Both the position numbers and the translations under genes were made by a program. A stretch of DNA of 64,000 nt. Origin: Cryptomeria japonica (Eukaryota; Streptophyta; Pinopsida; Cupressales; Cupressaceae). The notes under the pieces were generated by a model. It was not told the DNA's origin. It saw nothing but the letters and a program-made list of their open reading frames with translations, and made no database searches. Below, in pieces: positions 10,827-23,112 of the stretch. Each line of letters starts with the position of its first letter. Position 1 is the first letter of the stretch. The stretch spans positions 143,773,041 through 143,837,040 of the forward strand of contig NC_081406.1 of NCBI RefSeq assembly GCF_030272615.1, read 5' to 3'.

Positions 10827-11273
10827 AATGATTGATCATGACAAGGGGAACACACCCAATGCGCATTTGAAAGACACATAGACCAGGACCAAAACATATG
10901 TACAAGAAACTGGAGTATGCAAGACAATGATGTTGACCAATAACAGGCCTGGAATAGAACATTGGGTCAAGACAAAGACAGGCATGATAAACCGGTCGAG
11001 AGAAAGTATAGCTAGAAGTCATGATAGATGGCGGAGCAATGATCTCATTACTCATGGCGCCTGATTGCCAGGTTTTCACCATGGTACTTTCCCAAAGCGC
11101 CTGTTTGCCAGGTTTTCACTAGAGGGCGAATCATTTTTTTTTCTTTACTTTTTTGCTTTTTTGCTTTTTTGTTTCTTGATTTTTATTTTTTTTTTAATTT
11201 TTTTGTATTTTTTTGCTTTTTTAATTTTTTTGTATTTTTTCAAGATCATATTTGAAGAAGTGCTGAGAGAAAA
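10827..11273. other. T-rich spacer before the end of B pol
   Basis: No gene is visible. Two nearly identical short repeats, GGCGCCTGATTGCCAGGTTTTCAC-like and GCGCCTGTTTGCCAGGTTTTCAC-like, lie at 11057-11120. They are followed by a T-rich tract of TTTTTTGCTTTT units to about 11245. Integrase ends at 11274. Confidence 0.5.
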
Positions 11274-12445
11274 CTACGCCCAATACTTGCGAAGATGCAT
11301 GCTATTGATAGGATCAGACAAAAGTTCACCTTCTGGAGTAGCAAGCTGATATGCCCCCGAGCCATAGGCCGCAGTTACTATGAAAGGCCCAACCCAATTA
11401 GGTTCAAACTTTCCCTTGATGATGTCAGTAGACAGTGCATTCTTGGGATTTGCCTTTAAAACCAGGTCTCCCACTTCGAAGTGTCGCCCTTTGACCTTCT
11501 TATTATAAGAGCGATGGAGACGATTTTGATGTGCTTGCAAATGTGTCAGGGCTGTCTGACACTTTTCATCTAACATCTCAAGCTGATGCAGTCGGGAGAC
11601 TCTGTGTGTCTCATCATCAATCAGGTGTTGCAAGGAAACCCGCAAGGAAGGAATCTCCACTTCCAAAGGTAAAATGGCTTCAGCACCATACACCAAGGAA
11701 TAAGGTGTTGCACCAGTAGGGGTGCGGATAGAAGTGCGATAGGCCCATAGTGCTGGATTTAACTGTACGTGCCAATCTCGACCAGCATCATTGACAAATT
11801 TTTTCAGGATCTTGATAATGGTTTTATTTGATGCTTCGACTTGACCGTTACCCTATGGATAGTATGGGCTGGAGAAACGGTGTTGAATATGAAATTTTTC
11901 ACAAAGCTCTTTAACATCTTTATTCTTGAAGGGGCGACCATTATCAGTGACTATGGAAAGAGGAACCCCATACCGGCATATGATATAATTCAGCAAGAAT
12001 TTTGAAATTTGGACACCAGTGATATAAGTCATGGGGACAGCCTCGATCCATTTTGTAAAATACTCTGTGGCTGTAATGATGAACTTGTGTCCATTTGCAG
12101 ATGTCGGGTGAATCTTGCCAATAAGATCCAATCCCCACTGAGAAAAGGGCCACAGAGATATAATAGAATGAAGCTCTTGAGCTGGTGCATGAATATAATT
12201 TCCATGAATCTGACATTTATAGCATTTCTTAACAAAATCATGAACATCTTTTTCCAGAGTAGGCCAACAATACCCAGCACGAATCAACTTTTTGGCTAAG
12301 CTAAGACCATTGAAATGGCCCCCACATATACCATCGTGAACCTCATGTAAAGCCATTTGTGCTTCGTCAGAATCCAAACACCTGAGGAGGGTATGGTCAA
12401 AGGAACGGTGGTAAAGGGTGTCGGCGATGATGACATATTTGGCTG
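11274..12445 (-). pseudogene. Element B integrase
   Basis: Integrase in full length, in the same frame as the rest of pol. The zinc-binding part shows HDGICGGHF and CYKCQ. The core shows QWGLDLIGKI, ATEYFTKWIEAVP (Glu instead of the usual Asp), SIVTDNGRPF and GNGQVEASNK. The C-terminal part contains VYGAEAILPLEVEIPS and the GPF/Y-like NWVGPFIVTAAYGSGAY, ending LRKYWA. A TAG at about 11850 sits where CAG is expected (PYYP-Q-GNGQ), and one at 12445 likewise. It ends 1.8 kb before the antisense PMD gene. Confidence 0.92.
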
Positions 12446-13265
12446 TCTACCAGATAAAGGCGCGGCATTGGTTAGTGGAAAGGTTAGGTGGTAAGGTTTG
12501 GGATTTCAAATATTGATATACGTCATTGTACCACGGGGAGTTGGGACCAACAAGAACGCACATCACATCCACTGTCAGAATGTCAAAAGAGGGAACCAGC
12601 AATTGTTCAACTAAAAATTCACACTTGTCCATATTATGAGGCATATTCAACATGGAAGCGATTGTAGCCATTGCATCTGCCGACTTGTTTTGCATTCTTG
12701 GGACTTGACTAAAATGGATAGCTGTGAATTTTGTCTTGAAGAAATCTACCATGTGCTTATAGGGAATAAGCTTTTCATCTTTTGTTTCATAGTCATCATT
12801 CACTTGTTGGATGACTAATTGAGAATCTCCATAGACTTCCAAATGCGTGATGTTCCAGTGGACTGCTACTCGGAGTCCTATGACCAGTGCTTCATACTCT
12901 ACAATGTTATTGGTACAATGGAAAATTATTCTGTAGGACTTTGGAATAGCGTCACCTTGAGGGGTGACAAACAAGATGCCTGCTCCGGACCCGAACTTAG
13001 TATGGGACCCATCAAAGTATAACTTCCATTCATTAGAGGATGTGAAAGAAAAGACTGATTCATCTGGAAAATCGGTCAACATGGGATGATCGTCAGAAAT
13101 AGGAGCGTCTGCAAGTTGATCTGCTATGATTTGTCCTTTTATCGCCTTTCGCTCCATATACTCAATGTCAAATTCACTGAGAATCATGACCCATTTTGCT
13201 AGGCGACCTGTCAAAGCTACTCGGCTAAGCAAATATTTTAAGGGATTAATTTTTGCAACCAACAA
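12446..13265 (-). pseudogene. Element B additional RNase H (aRH) between gRH and integrase
   Basis: The Tat-type second RNase H, in the usual place downstream of gRH. All acidic positions are visible: WKLYFDGSHTKFGSGAGI, NNIVEYEALVIGL, EVYGDSQLVIQQV and NKSADAMATIAS. The preceding segment (LAKWVMILSEFDIEYMERK) is the end of gRH/connection. It is in frame with pol. The domain is complete and would probably have been active before the surrounding stops arose. Confidence 0.9.
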
Positions 13266-13736
13266 TGTTTGGTGGCTTAGGATATAATGTCAGAGTTTCT
13301 ACGTTGCAAATACCACTGCTAAGCATGCCCTTTCAATAGTTGAATAATTTAGCTCATAGCCTACCAGTGTCCGGCTGATATAGTAAATAGCTCGCTCTTT
13401 ACCGTTCTCATCTTGTTGGGCCAAGAGAATGCCTAATGCCATTTTAGTTGCAGAGATATACAATAAAAATGGCTTGTCGTCGATAGGAGGCATTAGGATA
13501 GGTGGTGACAACAAATATTCTTTGAGAGCTTGAAAGGCTGATTGACATTGCTCAGTCCATTTGAAAGTGACACCTTTATGCAATAGATGTTGGAATGGAT
13601 GACATTTGTCAGCCAACTAAGCTATGAAGCGACGAATTGACTGGAGCTTTCCTTGCAGACTTCTTAATTGCCGGAGGTTTGAAGGTGGAGGCATATCCAT
13701 TATTGCTTTGACTTTGGCAGGGTCGACCTCAATGCC
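13266..13736 (-). pseudogene. Element B gypsy-type RNase H (gRH)
   Basis: The RNase H next to RT. FKWTEQCQSAFQALK, LLYISATKMALGILLAQ, YYISRTL, YELNYSTIERACLAVVFAT and HYILSHQTLLV can be read. The first catalytic Asp is absent (YISAT rather than YxDAS), in line with the idea that gRH decays in Tat elements that carry aRH. Stops at 13734, 13617, 13296 and about 13287 all fit CAG-to-TAG or CGA-to-TGA. Confidence 0.88.
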
Positions 13737-14330
13737 TCAGTGAGAAACAATGTATCCAAGTAATTTGCCGGTTGTGACACCAAAGACACATTTCTTTGGA
13801 TTGAGCCTGAGTTTGTAGGTCTCCATTCTATCAAAGATTGGGCCCAAGATGGCTAGATGACTATCTCTGGTGACAGATTTGCATAACAAGTCATCAACAT
13901 AATCCTCCATCAAAGTATGCATGAAATCATGAAAGATTGTCGTCATTGCTCTTTGATATGTTGCGCCTGCATTTTTAAGGCCGAAGGGCATCACATTCCA
14001 ATAGTAGGTACCCCAAGCACAGGTGAATGTTGTTGTATGTTGATCCTCAGGAGCAATGCGAATTTGGTTGTAGCCGGAGAAACCATCCATTAGTGAAAGC
14101 ATCTCATATCCAGCCGTCATGTCAACTATGATGTCTATGTTTGGCAATGGAAAATCATCTTTAGGGCATGCTTTATTGAGGTCCCTAAAATCTGTGCAAA
14201 TTATAATGCCCCCAGTTACTTTGCTAACTGGTACTAAATTTGAAATCCAGTCTGCATAAGCAATGGGTCTGATGAAGCCCACATCTAGTAATTTTTTTAG
14301 TTCCACTTTGACCAAAAGAGCCACCTGGGG
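13737..14330 (-). pseudogene. Element B reverse transcriptase
   Basis: Complete Ty3/gypsy RT core: ISNLVPVSKVTGGIIICTDF, RDLNKACPKDDFPLPNID, LSLMDGFSGYNQI, MPFGLKNAGATYQRAM and the catalytic YVDD (about 13892-13903). It then continues to RLNPKKCVFGV and GKLLGYIVSH. It lies in an 804-codon open stretch that also holds protease and G-patch. YVDD here against YLDD in A and C shows B belongs to another sub-lineage. Confidence 0.95.
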
Positions 14331-16157
14331 ATGCATCTTTTGAAGTTTCTGTTTGACGGGCTTAGCATCTCCTTTCAATGGAAAATGATGAAGGACTAAC
14401 TCTAGATCGAGGCCAGGCATATGTGCATAGGACCATGCAAAGCTAATCTTCTTCTCTAGAAAGAAATTGACAAAATCTATCTTTTCTTGTTTTGATAGAG
14501 AAGCAGCAAAATGAATGACCTTAGGGTTGTCAGGTGTACCCAAATTGATTTCCTTAGTCATCTCCACCAGCAATGTTGATTTGTCCTGAATTGATAGGGG
14601 TACATCCACTCTTCCACCTTTGGGTGCCTCAGAGAGGTTTTTACCCGCAGGTACGTCTTTTATTTTTACTTTTGTATGATCAGAGAGTGCCTTACAATTT
14701 TCACTCAAAGATCTATTCTTTTGATTTTTTTCTTTTTCTTTTCCCTTTTCATTTTGATGACTGGAAGAGGGAGTTGACTCCCCAAAATATGTTGTGGAAT
14801 CTAGGTTGATAGAAAAGCCTACCTTATGATCACCTTGTGGTATGCCTTCCCGTAGTCCCAAGAATTCTACAATTGCTTCGTCATTTTGAAAACAGTCCAA
14901 TGTGAGCGGTTCTTGTTGGTCATGTTGGATAAGCTGGGGATAAATGAGGGGCATGTCATCATCGATTGTAAGGATAGAGAGGGCTGATATGGTAAAAATG
15001 TGAACATCTGTGGTGTCACTATCCAAACTGCTTGTATCGGATTCGGAGCTTGGATCCCAAAATGACTCTATCCAAGCATGAGGACATGTTTTAGGAAGAG
15101 GAGTTATTTCATGTTTGTCTTCCATAGGCAAATTATCAAGGTCAATGAAGATATTGTCAAGGGCATAGGAGCTAGAAGAAAAAGAACTCCACTCCCATTC
15201 ATTGGAATCCGTTTCGGGTCGGGTATCCTCAGGTGTTATTTCATTGTCAGAATCATGCCCTTTTCGACACATGGGCACTTTGGTAGATGTAGATCCAATT
15301 CGTAATGGTACAAAACCTAACCCTAAAGTTGGAGGTCGCCTCTTGGGTATAACAGGTTCTAGCCTTCCATTCTTATTCAGGCCTAAGCCACTGCAACCAT
15401 CATATCCTTTCTTTTGCAGCATGGTAAATCCTTTGCCGTAGTGTTCCACTGGTAACTTGACAGGTGGGGTCTCAGTTGGATCTTTGTAAAGCCAATCTAT
15501 GACATCATCATCTACAGTTTCTTTGTCAAGTTCTCCCCATCTTGCAAATGTAGTGGGAGGCTGATATTGAATAATGACCTTGGGTTTCTTTTGCAATAAA
15601 TGTGGTTTGCCATATGATTTTGGAGATATTGGTAAATTCCCGATGAGGAATGTTTGATCCATTGAATATTCTCTGCATCCTTGATCCTGTATCTTCAATT
15701 TTCCTTTGACAGCATCTAATAATGCATTAGGATCCACATAACTATCTAATTTGGCTTCTCTATTGACTGGGACTTGCTGCTGAGGAGTATCCTTTAAGGT
15801 AGCACAAAATTGAAATGGATTAGGATCTCCGGGAATTGTTATCTTAGTTCCATTGTAGGGATATTTTAGACATTGATGATAGGTGGATGGAACTGCTTTC
15901 ATTGCATGGATCCATGGACGGCCAAGAATCATATTATAAGGGAGGTCAAGGTCTAGGACCTGCAGGAAAGTGTGTTCTGTCACTGGACCGACTCTGATAG
16001 GCAATGTAATTATCCCTTTGGATGGGCACTTAGTGTCATCATAGGCTTTGATTGTTATTCTTTTGGAAGCATCAATGTCATTTTCTGTATATCTGAGGCC
16101 AATGACCACTCTCAAGGTGTAGATATTAAGACCCGCTTTGCCATCTATCAAAACTCA
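14331..16157 (-). pseudogene. Element B protease, G-patch domain and linker to RT
   Basis: The protease opens with VLIDGKAGLN just past a double TGA at about 16155-16160, followed by PYNMILGRPWIH. The active-site Asp is followed by Gly, as in many Tat proteins. About 230 residues later (about 15335-15446) is a G-patch: HYGKGFTMLQKKGYDGCSGL then GLNKNG. G-patches bind nucleic acid or helicases and are known in some retroviral and plant retroelement polyproteins. The acidic linker (15000-15240) and the segment TLGLGF follow. Apart from the two TGA codons, the whole stretch to RT is open. Confidence 0.85.
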
Positions 16158-19100
16158 TCAGATTTTGCAATTATGGACAAAGACTTCCAGGTGCAAAGGA
16201 TCATTATGAGGGAGCTTATCAGGTGAGATATCATTGTCAGAAAATGCGACATTTTGGGAAACATCTAAATGTCTAATCCGGGCTTGAAACTGATCAACAT
16301 CAATATTTGTCGGGACAGTGGACTCAATCAAAGCTTTATCTAGGATTGCACGATGCATGGGAGACATTTTAAACAACTCAAGAATGGATATTTGTGCAGG
16401 TGTTTTCCCTAGATGATCCAAAAGATTATACTGACTTGCAGGAGTTGGTTTGGGAGGAGCTGCAGGAGCTCCTTTCAAGACTATTTTGGATCGACGAGTG
16501 GTGACCGCACAAGAAGGATCTTGTCCTTTTATTCTCAAGGTGGAAACATACTCATTTGATGCATGAAAACAATTAATAACATTGTGATAACCGGTATTTG
16601 CATAATTGGCCGTTTGAGCAGAATTGGAAGAGGATGCTTTACCCTTGTCATGATCAAGCAAAGGAGTTTTGAAAATAGTATGATCAGTATTAGAAGTCGC
16701 ATGGGGTGGATCTACCTCAATTACTACTTGCTCTAACAAGTCTTGGATCATATGTTTTAATTGAAAACATGATGCAGTTTTATGTCCTTTGGACTGATGA
16801 TACTCACAATACGCATTATCATTCCACCAATGTGGTTTTACCGCTGGTTCTGCCTTGATATTTGGTAGCTTGATAAATTTTGCTTGTATTAATTGCTTCA
16901 TTACTGATTCGATAGGCTCTCCCAACGGTGTAAACTGTCGAGGAGGCCCATCCCACGATCGGAAGGGTTTGCGTTGTTGATTTTGTTGTTGGCCTTGTTG
17001 TTGATTATATTGTTGAGTATGCTGTTGTTGAGCATGTTGTTGATATTGCGACTGTTGAGTAACATTGCTCATTGGTGCTTGATTTTGTTCCATAGTTGAC
17101 ATATTAGGAACACTCAATTTCTTGATTGTTAATGGGGGTTGATTTGCATTCACCACTCTCGCATCAACAACACCATCATTAGTGACATTCTTGTTCTTAT
17201 ACCAAAATCTGTTTCTGTCCCCTGAATAATTTGTGTTGTCACTGTCTTTATTGAGCTTGATAATTCCTTTAGCTACAAGAGCCGTTTCAATGCTCATTCC
17301 TTTCTTAATGAGTTTCTCTATAGTACTAGGACTTTTTAATTTTAGCTCATACATCATTTCTGGGACCAAATTCTGGATAAACAGATTCACTTGCTGTTCT
17401 TCAGGTATATCGAGAGAAGAACAACTATACAAGCTTCGCCAGCGTTGCAAGAAAGTCACTAATGGTTCACCTTGCTTTTGTTTGGTGTTGCATAAATCTG
17501 ACATGGTTACATCACTGTCGATGTTGAACACGAAATGAGATAAAAAAATTTGAGCCAATTCTGACCAAGTCTCTATATTTCCTGGCAGATGTGAATACCA
17601 ATCCATGGCTTGTCCCATGAGACTTCATGCAAATAATCACATTAAATATGTCTCCTCATAGCTTACTTCAGTACATGCCACAAAAAATGCTCGAATGTGA
17701 TCTTTTGGATTGCCATTCCCTTTATATTTCTCAAAGTTGGGTGCCTCAAAATGCTTAGGGAATGGAGGCATGTATACACTCTTGTCAAATGGATTAGGAC
17801 ATAAATCTTGATCTGTATACAACTTCTTTGTTCCTTTAGTTTCTAATGCATCAACTTTTCATTGCAACTTCTCAAGTTGTTGCGCAATTGTATCAGATTT
17901 TAGAGGTCCATCATTAATCCCGGTTGGTATTCTTTGTTGATATATCGCATTTCCGATCGGTTGTTGATACTCTGCAATGGTCGTTTTTGGCGTCTCCAGC
18001 ATATAAAGCTCTTGGTACATCTCTTGTTGTTGTGGTTGTGCTATACCTTGATATCAACCTTGTTGTTGCGCTTCTTGGAGCCTAGGTTGATATTGCAATT
18101 GAGTAGGCTGTTGATATTGCATAGGCGCCAATTGCGGTTGTGAAGTAGGATAGCCTGTTTGCCTTGGCACATGTTGGTGTTGAAGCTGACGGATCAGAAT
18201 TTGTTGACTTTGTGCCAATTATTGTCATGGTGTATATCCCATTATTTGTAAAAAACTTTGTTTAGATGGTTTTTGTTGCTTCTCCTTAGGATGGGGTATA
18301 GCACTTGCATTAACTTGCTGTGTTGTTTGTCCAATCCATTGTGATGGTTGCAAGTTTGCGTTAACTTGTAATGGTGCCAAAGGTGCTTCAATTTGTTGTC
18401 GAATGCGAACTTGTTGTTGTTGTACATTGCTTGTTTGCACATTCGATTGTACCTTTTGTATATTACTCAATTGTTGCAACAATTGTTGTTGGTGCAAACC
18501 ACTATCCGTAGCTCTTTGTGTCGCCATTATCGAAGGATCTGTCGCAATAGTGTTTGGCAAATATATTGAATTTAATGGGACATAAGAACTTTTTTGCATC
18601 GTGGAATTGCTTTGGACATTAGTGATATCAGGCATTCCAGTCGTGAAGCTTTCCTGCATCTTAGATTTTGATCCAATTTTATGCATATTAGGAACTACTT
18701 CTTGTTGAGGGATATTTGTCAATATTTGTGTGGTCCTTGTTTGATCTTGTGTTGCAGGAGTTACATTGAATAGTGGATTATTTATTGTCTCAAATGGTGA
18801 CTTTTGAGGAATAGTCACTGTCAATGCCTTTGAAGCACGTTTACTCATTAAGGTAGGCTGAGTTTCAGGTTGCACATTTTCTTCATTTGGATGCGGAGAG
18901 AAACTTAACAACTCACCACCTTATTGTTTTTGCACATTGACTTGTTCACTTGAAGAGGTCACATTACTCATCATGTTAAGATATTTTTGTGGAAACATCT
19001 TAAAGACCTTACTCAAGAACTTATCCATCTTTTTTGTTATCTTTGGATTTTGAAGGAACATGTCAACATCATCCGAATCATCAGAATCAGATGAAGAGTC

Positions 19101-19562
19101 TAGTTGGATATTTGGATTTGCTTCTTGTTGGATGCCTTGATCTGAACCAAATCCTTGTGAAAGAGTTTGTTCTTCATATAATGTTTGAGTTTGAATGTCA
19201 TGTTGCAAGTTTGGTTGATTCCAATTGAAAGGTGCACTTCCTCTAGGCGTAGGTGGAACACTCCCATGTCCTGGTTTCATAGGTACAAACACTGGTTCAT
19301 ATAATGGTGGTGGTCCAAGTTGAACTGTTCCATATGGTGGTAGAGATGTGTTTGATGAACCTTCAACTTGCACTGTTTGACTAGTTTGAAACTGTGAATT
19401 TGCTATGTTGTCCATGGGTTGATACATTGGTTCACTCATCTTCTTAGATTTTGATCTTGTCTCAACAGGCATGTCACTTATGCAAATGCAATGTTTTTTG
19501 GAATTTTTCAAAGACAATATATGATGTGCAACTAAATGTAAACTAGATAGATGAAAATGCAA
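16158..19562 (-). pseudogene. Element B gag (capsid/nucleocapsid), Gln-rich N-terminus
   Basis: A single reading frame with in-frame stops (about 18919, 18223-18230, 18056, 17861 and 17626-17637). The start may be the Met at 19472 (MPVETRSKSKKM) rather than 19562. The N-terminal 500 residues are poor in structure and very rich in Gln (18000-18700). The capsid core follows: FEAPNFEKYKGNGNPKDHIR and MGQAMDWYSHLPGNIETW (16900-17800). A CCHC-like zinc finger is at about 16770-16810 (CEYHQSKGHKTASC). The C-terminus runs into protease through two TGA codons. Stops again fit CAA/CAG/CGA changes. Confidence 0.88.
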
Positions 19563-21572
19563 TCTATGTTTTTGGTTGTTTCGGAGATTTTGACAAACTT
19601 AATGAATGCAAATCTAAGAGAGGACCCTTAGGAAATTGAAATGATGTCTAGACCTCAAAGGACAAAAGGACTAAGTGACAAAGGACAAGATGACAATGTC
19701 TCCCCTATATGCTTGGATACTAAGCTAGGTTTGACGAAATGACATTGATGACAAAAGGACAAAAGGTTTGATGAGGTCTAGACTTCTTAACAATGACTTA
19801 GGATTTATCAAAGATTTGGATTACTCAAGGATGACAAAACCTAGTTTTGACACTATATGCAAAGGGGCAATTAATATGCAAATGACCCTAATATGATATG
19901 ACAATGACTTAAGCTTAATGAAGAGACTTAGGATATGCAAATATGAATGTATGACAATGGTATGACTTAAGATGAAACCTAAGGTTTAATTATGAAATGA
20001 TATTACTCTTATGCAAGAGGACACATGCAAATGGATGACCCTTATTGATATGAAAAGGAGTATGACTTAGGTGAAACCTAACCTTGGTACTTGACAAATG
20101 GCTTTGCAAAATGCAACCTAGGATGAACCTAAATGTAAGTGACATGCATGTTAAGACAAGATTTTGAACAATATTTGACAACCATGTTTGAAGATGAGTT
20201 TTTGAATCTTGTTGAACCTTTGTTGGATGAATGTCTCTTGTGTTTAACCTTGTTTTTAATCAATTTGCCTTGTTTTTGAAATGATATGAAATTCAACTTT
20301 TGGCAATCAAAGAATACAAGATATTGCAACTTAGACTTAAGACAATCATGCTCATTCCCACATTTCTTATGGTAGGCAAAGACATTAGGTACTTGAGAGG
20401 TAGACTCATTATGGGATTCAAGGAGAATACATAGATGCTTGACCCCACGGGCTCCCCTCCATGGCACTCACTTCTCAGGGCAGCCAAGCATCAGTCCCCA
20501 TGGAAATATCCCCATGGCGAACTTAGTATCTCTTCCAAGTATCCGAATTTGTCCTTCTCAAGCAACTAGAAGGGTTTTTGGCCTCTAAAAACAAGGTGTG
20601 TAGTAAGGATTTCTGTTAAGCATTACTCCTTGATGTCATGCAAGCGTGATTGAGACATTAAGCCCATCAAGATACCAAACAAATGTAGTCACGCAAGCAC
20701 GATTTAGACCAAGAGGTCCTACTTAGATGTTGATATGAGAAAGAGTTCAAGGGTCATCACTTCCCAAGTAACTGCAATTCCCACGTAACACTTCCTTCAA
20801 AGCTTTTGCTCATCAGGTATTTGTTTATAGTGAGTTAGAATGCCAAGGAATTCTAGCCATACTCACTTTGGGTCGTTCCCTTCTCAAGATTATCACTTGC
20901 TTGCAAAAGCAAAGTGGTCGGGAAGGCAGGCCCTCTAAATGTGACACACAATCAACAACACAAGCATGGTATCGAAGATCTAGATTTCTGATCACCCTAA
21001 GAAGGATGAGAGCATACTCTCCTACTCCAATTTCATACTCAACAATCAAAGAAAACAAATGTTCATTCCAACCTATTTAGAAATCACTAGGTGCCTAAAA
21101 ATTAATTGCAAACATAAAGTTTGGTTGTTTCTCTAAGGCAACCTGCAGAAACCCAAGTTAGAAGTTTGATACGCTTATTCTTTGACTTTCGAATCTGCAC
21201 AAAGTGTGTTAGTAGTTTGATTTATTGTCTTTGCCATGCGTATGCCAAGGTTCTGCATGGATAATTAGCACCAAAATCCAAAGCACATAAAATAGAATGC
21301 AAAAACACAACAAATTTCAAGTAAACACTGCATTTTTTACCTTTGTTTTGGACTTTACACAAGTGCAGAAGTCATGACACAGGCACAGAAGTCATGACAC
21401 AGGTGCAAAATTTCTTCAACATAGGCACAAAATGCTCAACATAGGCGCAGGTTGCTTCACACAGGCGCAGAAGTCTCCAGAAAACCCCGCACGACCCTGT
21501 TTTTGGGTTTTTGGCCTACAAATCAACTTGAAAGCACTCAAAAACACAGTAAAAGGGATTAGAAGGTTAGTG
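19563..21572 (-). other. Element B 5' leader
   Basis: About 2 kb between primer site and gag. No supported ORF is present. It is rich in GACAAAGGACAAGATGACAA-like words and repeated ATGACTTAGG/ATGAAACCTAAGG phrases (19640-20130). Plant gypsy elements often have long leaders holding packaging or translation signals, but none can be named here. Confidence 0.6.
21357..21478. repeat. ACACAGGCGCAG-type word array near the primer site of B
   Basis: Six or seven copies of a word like TGACACAGGCACAGAAG or CAACATAGGCGCAG lie within 120 bases. A related set (TGCTTGTGTAGG, CTGACACAGGCATAGG) lies at 7330-7445 near the other end of the internal region. It is not coding. Confidence 0.65.
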
Positions 21573-21590
21573 TTCATGTCGGGTTCACCA
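21573..21590 (-). other. Element B primer binding site, tRNA-Trp type
   Basis: The plus strand reads TTCATGTCGGGTTCACCA, which differs by one base (T for C) from the 3' end of plant tRNA-Trp (CCA) as I know it. Five bases (ATTAA) separate it from the LTR edge at 21596. Its position and orientation confirm that the element is on the minus strand. Confidence 0.85.
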
Positions 21591-21595
21591 ATTAA

Positions 21596-23112
21596 TGTAC
21601 GTTAGGAAATAGGAAATCATCACAAGACAAGATAAACGTAATAGCTCAATCACAAAAACTTAGAATGCAATGAATCTATCCTAAGACACTCAATAGAGAC
21701 ATAAAATAAAAACATTCAAAAGCAAAGATTATGCAAACCAAAGATGTGATTTGAATGCTCCTTCATGCGGCTCCATTGTTCTTCTTTCCTCTTCAAATGG
21801 TTTGGTTGTGGATCTCACCTACAAGTGCACACACATAATTGAAAGCAAGATGGACATTGATTATTGATCAAGAGTACTAGAAGCATAAATTTGATAGTCT
21901 GATTACCAATTAGCTTTGATTGATGAAGATCATCCAATTTATAGAAGAATTGGAGAGATGACAAGATTAGCATGATGCAATTCAAATGGAAATTGCAAAT
22001 CAATATGACAAATTATGACAAATTATGCACTTTCTATGCACAATTTGTTGATTGATAATTTATGACAAATTATGACAACTTCTATGTCAAAATTGATTGA
22101 TTGTCAATTATGACAAATTTATGACCAATTGACATGTCATTTCCATGAATTTAGGAGAGAAATAGGAGGAAAATGAAATTAGGAATTAAGAAAATTAGAA
22201 AATTGAAATTGATGAAAATTAGGAATTAGAAATTAGGTAAATTAATTAATAATCTTTCATTTATTAATTAATTCACAAAGAGGAATAATTAGCCAATTAA
22301 ATGAACATTTAATTGTGACAAGAAGACTTAGGATAAATAAATAAATTATTTAATCCTAGAGGAAGAAATGACACACAAGGTTAAATGATTAAATCACAAA
22401 ACCCTAGAAGATGAATTAGTAATGCGAGAATGACAATTAGGTCTTGATTGAAGATAATTGATATCGATCATGATTCTGATTAAATGATTTGATTGATAAA
22501 TATGCCAATTGATGAGGAACAATGACAAATTGATCCAAATTGACACAATTGAGATAGACAACAATTGATAGCGAAATGATCACAAAATGACAAAATTGAC
22601 AAGCGGACAAGGATCGATGACAAAAATAGATTGCAAGATGACAAGATTAAAAATGACCACGATCGATGACAAATCGATCGCAAAAATGACAAGATCAAAC
22701 ATGACAACGACTGATGACAAATCGATCATTAAACGACAAGATTGAAGGATTGATGATAAATCGACAAGATTGATAAGAATACAACGATCAATGACAAATC
22801 GATCGCAAGATTGATAGGAGGACAAAACCCTAATTAGGATTGACAATGTCCAAAATGATGACAAATTAGCACGCACATTGATGCAACAGGATAAAATCGA
22901 TCAAAATCATGACTGGATAATGTTGTCAACAAGACCAAATTCGAATACGAGATGAATGAAGAATACAGAAGAATGACTCAATGCTCGCAAATGATAAAGA
23001 TCAAGTGCAAATCATAGGAGAAATGTTAATGCGACGCAAAAACCTAAAATGAGGCAATGTGCAAATGTTAAAGCATGATTCCGCAAGCGTTGACCATTTT
23101 TAGGTGCCTACA
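21596..23112 (-). repeat. Element B 5' LTR (1517 bp)
   Basis: Same length as the 3' LTR and about 98% identical. Differences are mainly C/T and G/A. It begins TGTACGTTAGG on the plus strand and ends CTACA at 23112. The next five bases, CCAGT, are the right copy of the target duplication. Confidence 0.95.

Larger units (their letters stand above)
5282..23112 (-). mobile_element. Element B: complete 17.8-kb Tat-type Ty3/gypsy retrotransposon
   Basis: Two 1517-bp LTRs (5282-6798 and 21596-23112) begin TG and end CA. They are flanked by CCAAT (5277-5281) and CCAGT (23113-23117), a 5-bp target duplication with one change. The tRNA-Trp-type primer site is at 21573-21590 and a clear polypurine tract is at 6799-6814. 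On the minus strand, gag-pol occupies 11274-19562 in one frame with stops only. On the plus strand, between integrase and the 3' LTR, lies a PMD gene. I count about 26 LTR differences (about 1.7%), 24 of them transitions. B sits in the gag/protease gene of element A. Confidence 0.95.

Noticed and set aside
20129-20487. Minus-strand ORFs in the B leader as an extra gene before gag
   Set aside because: Low information, no start context, and no relative in the window.
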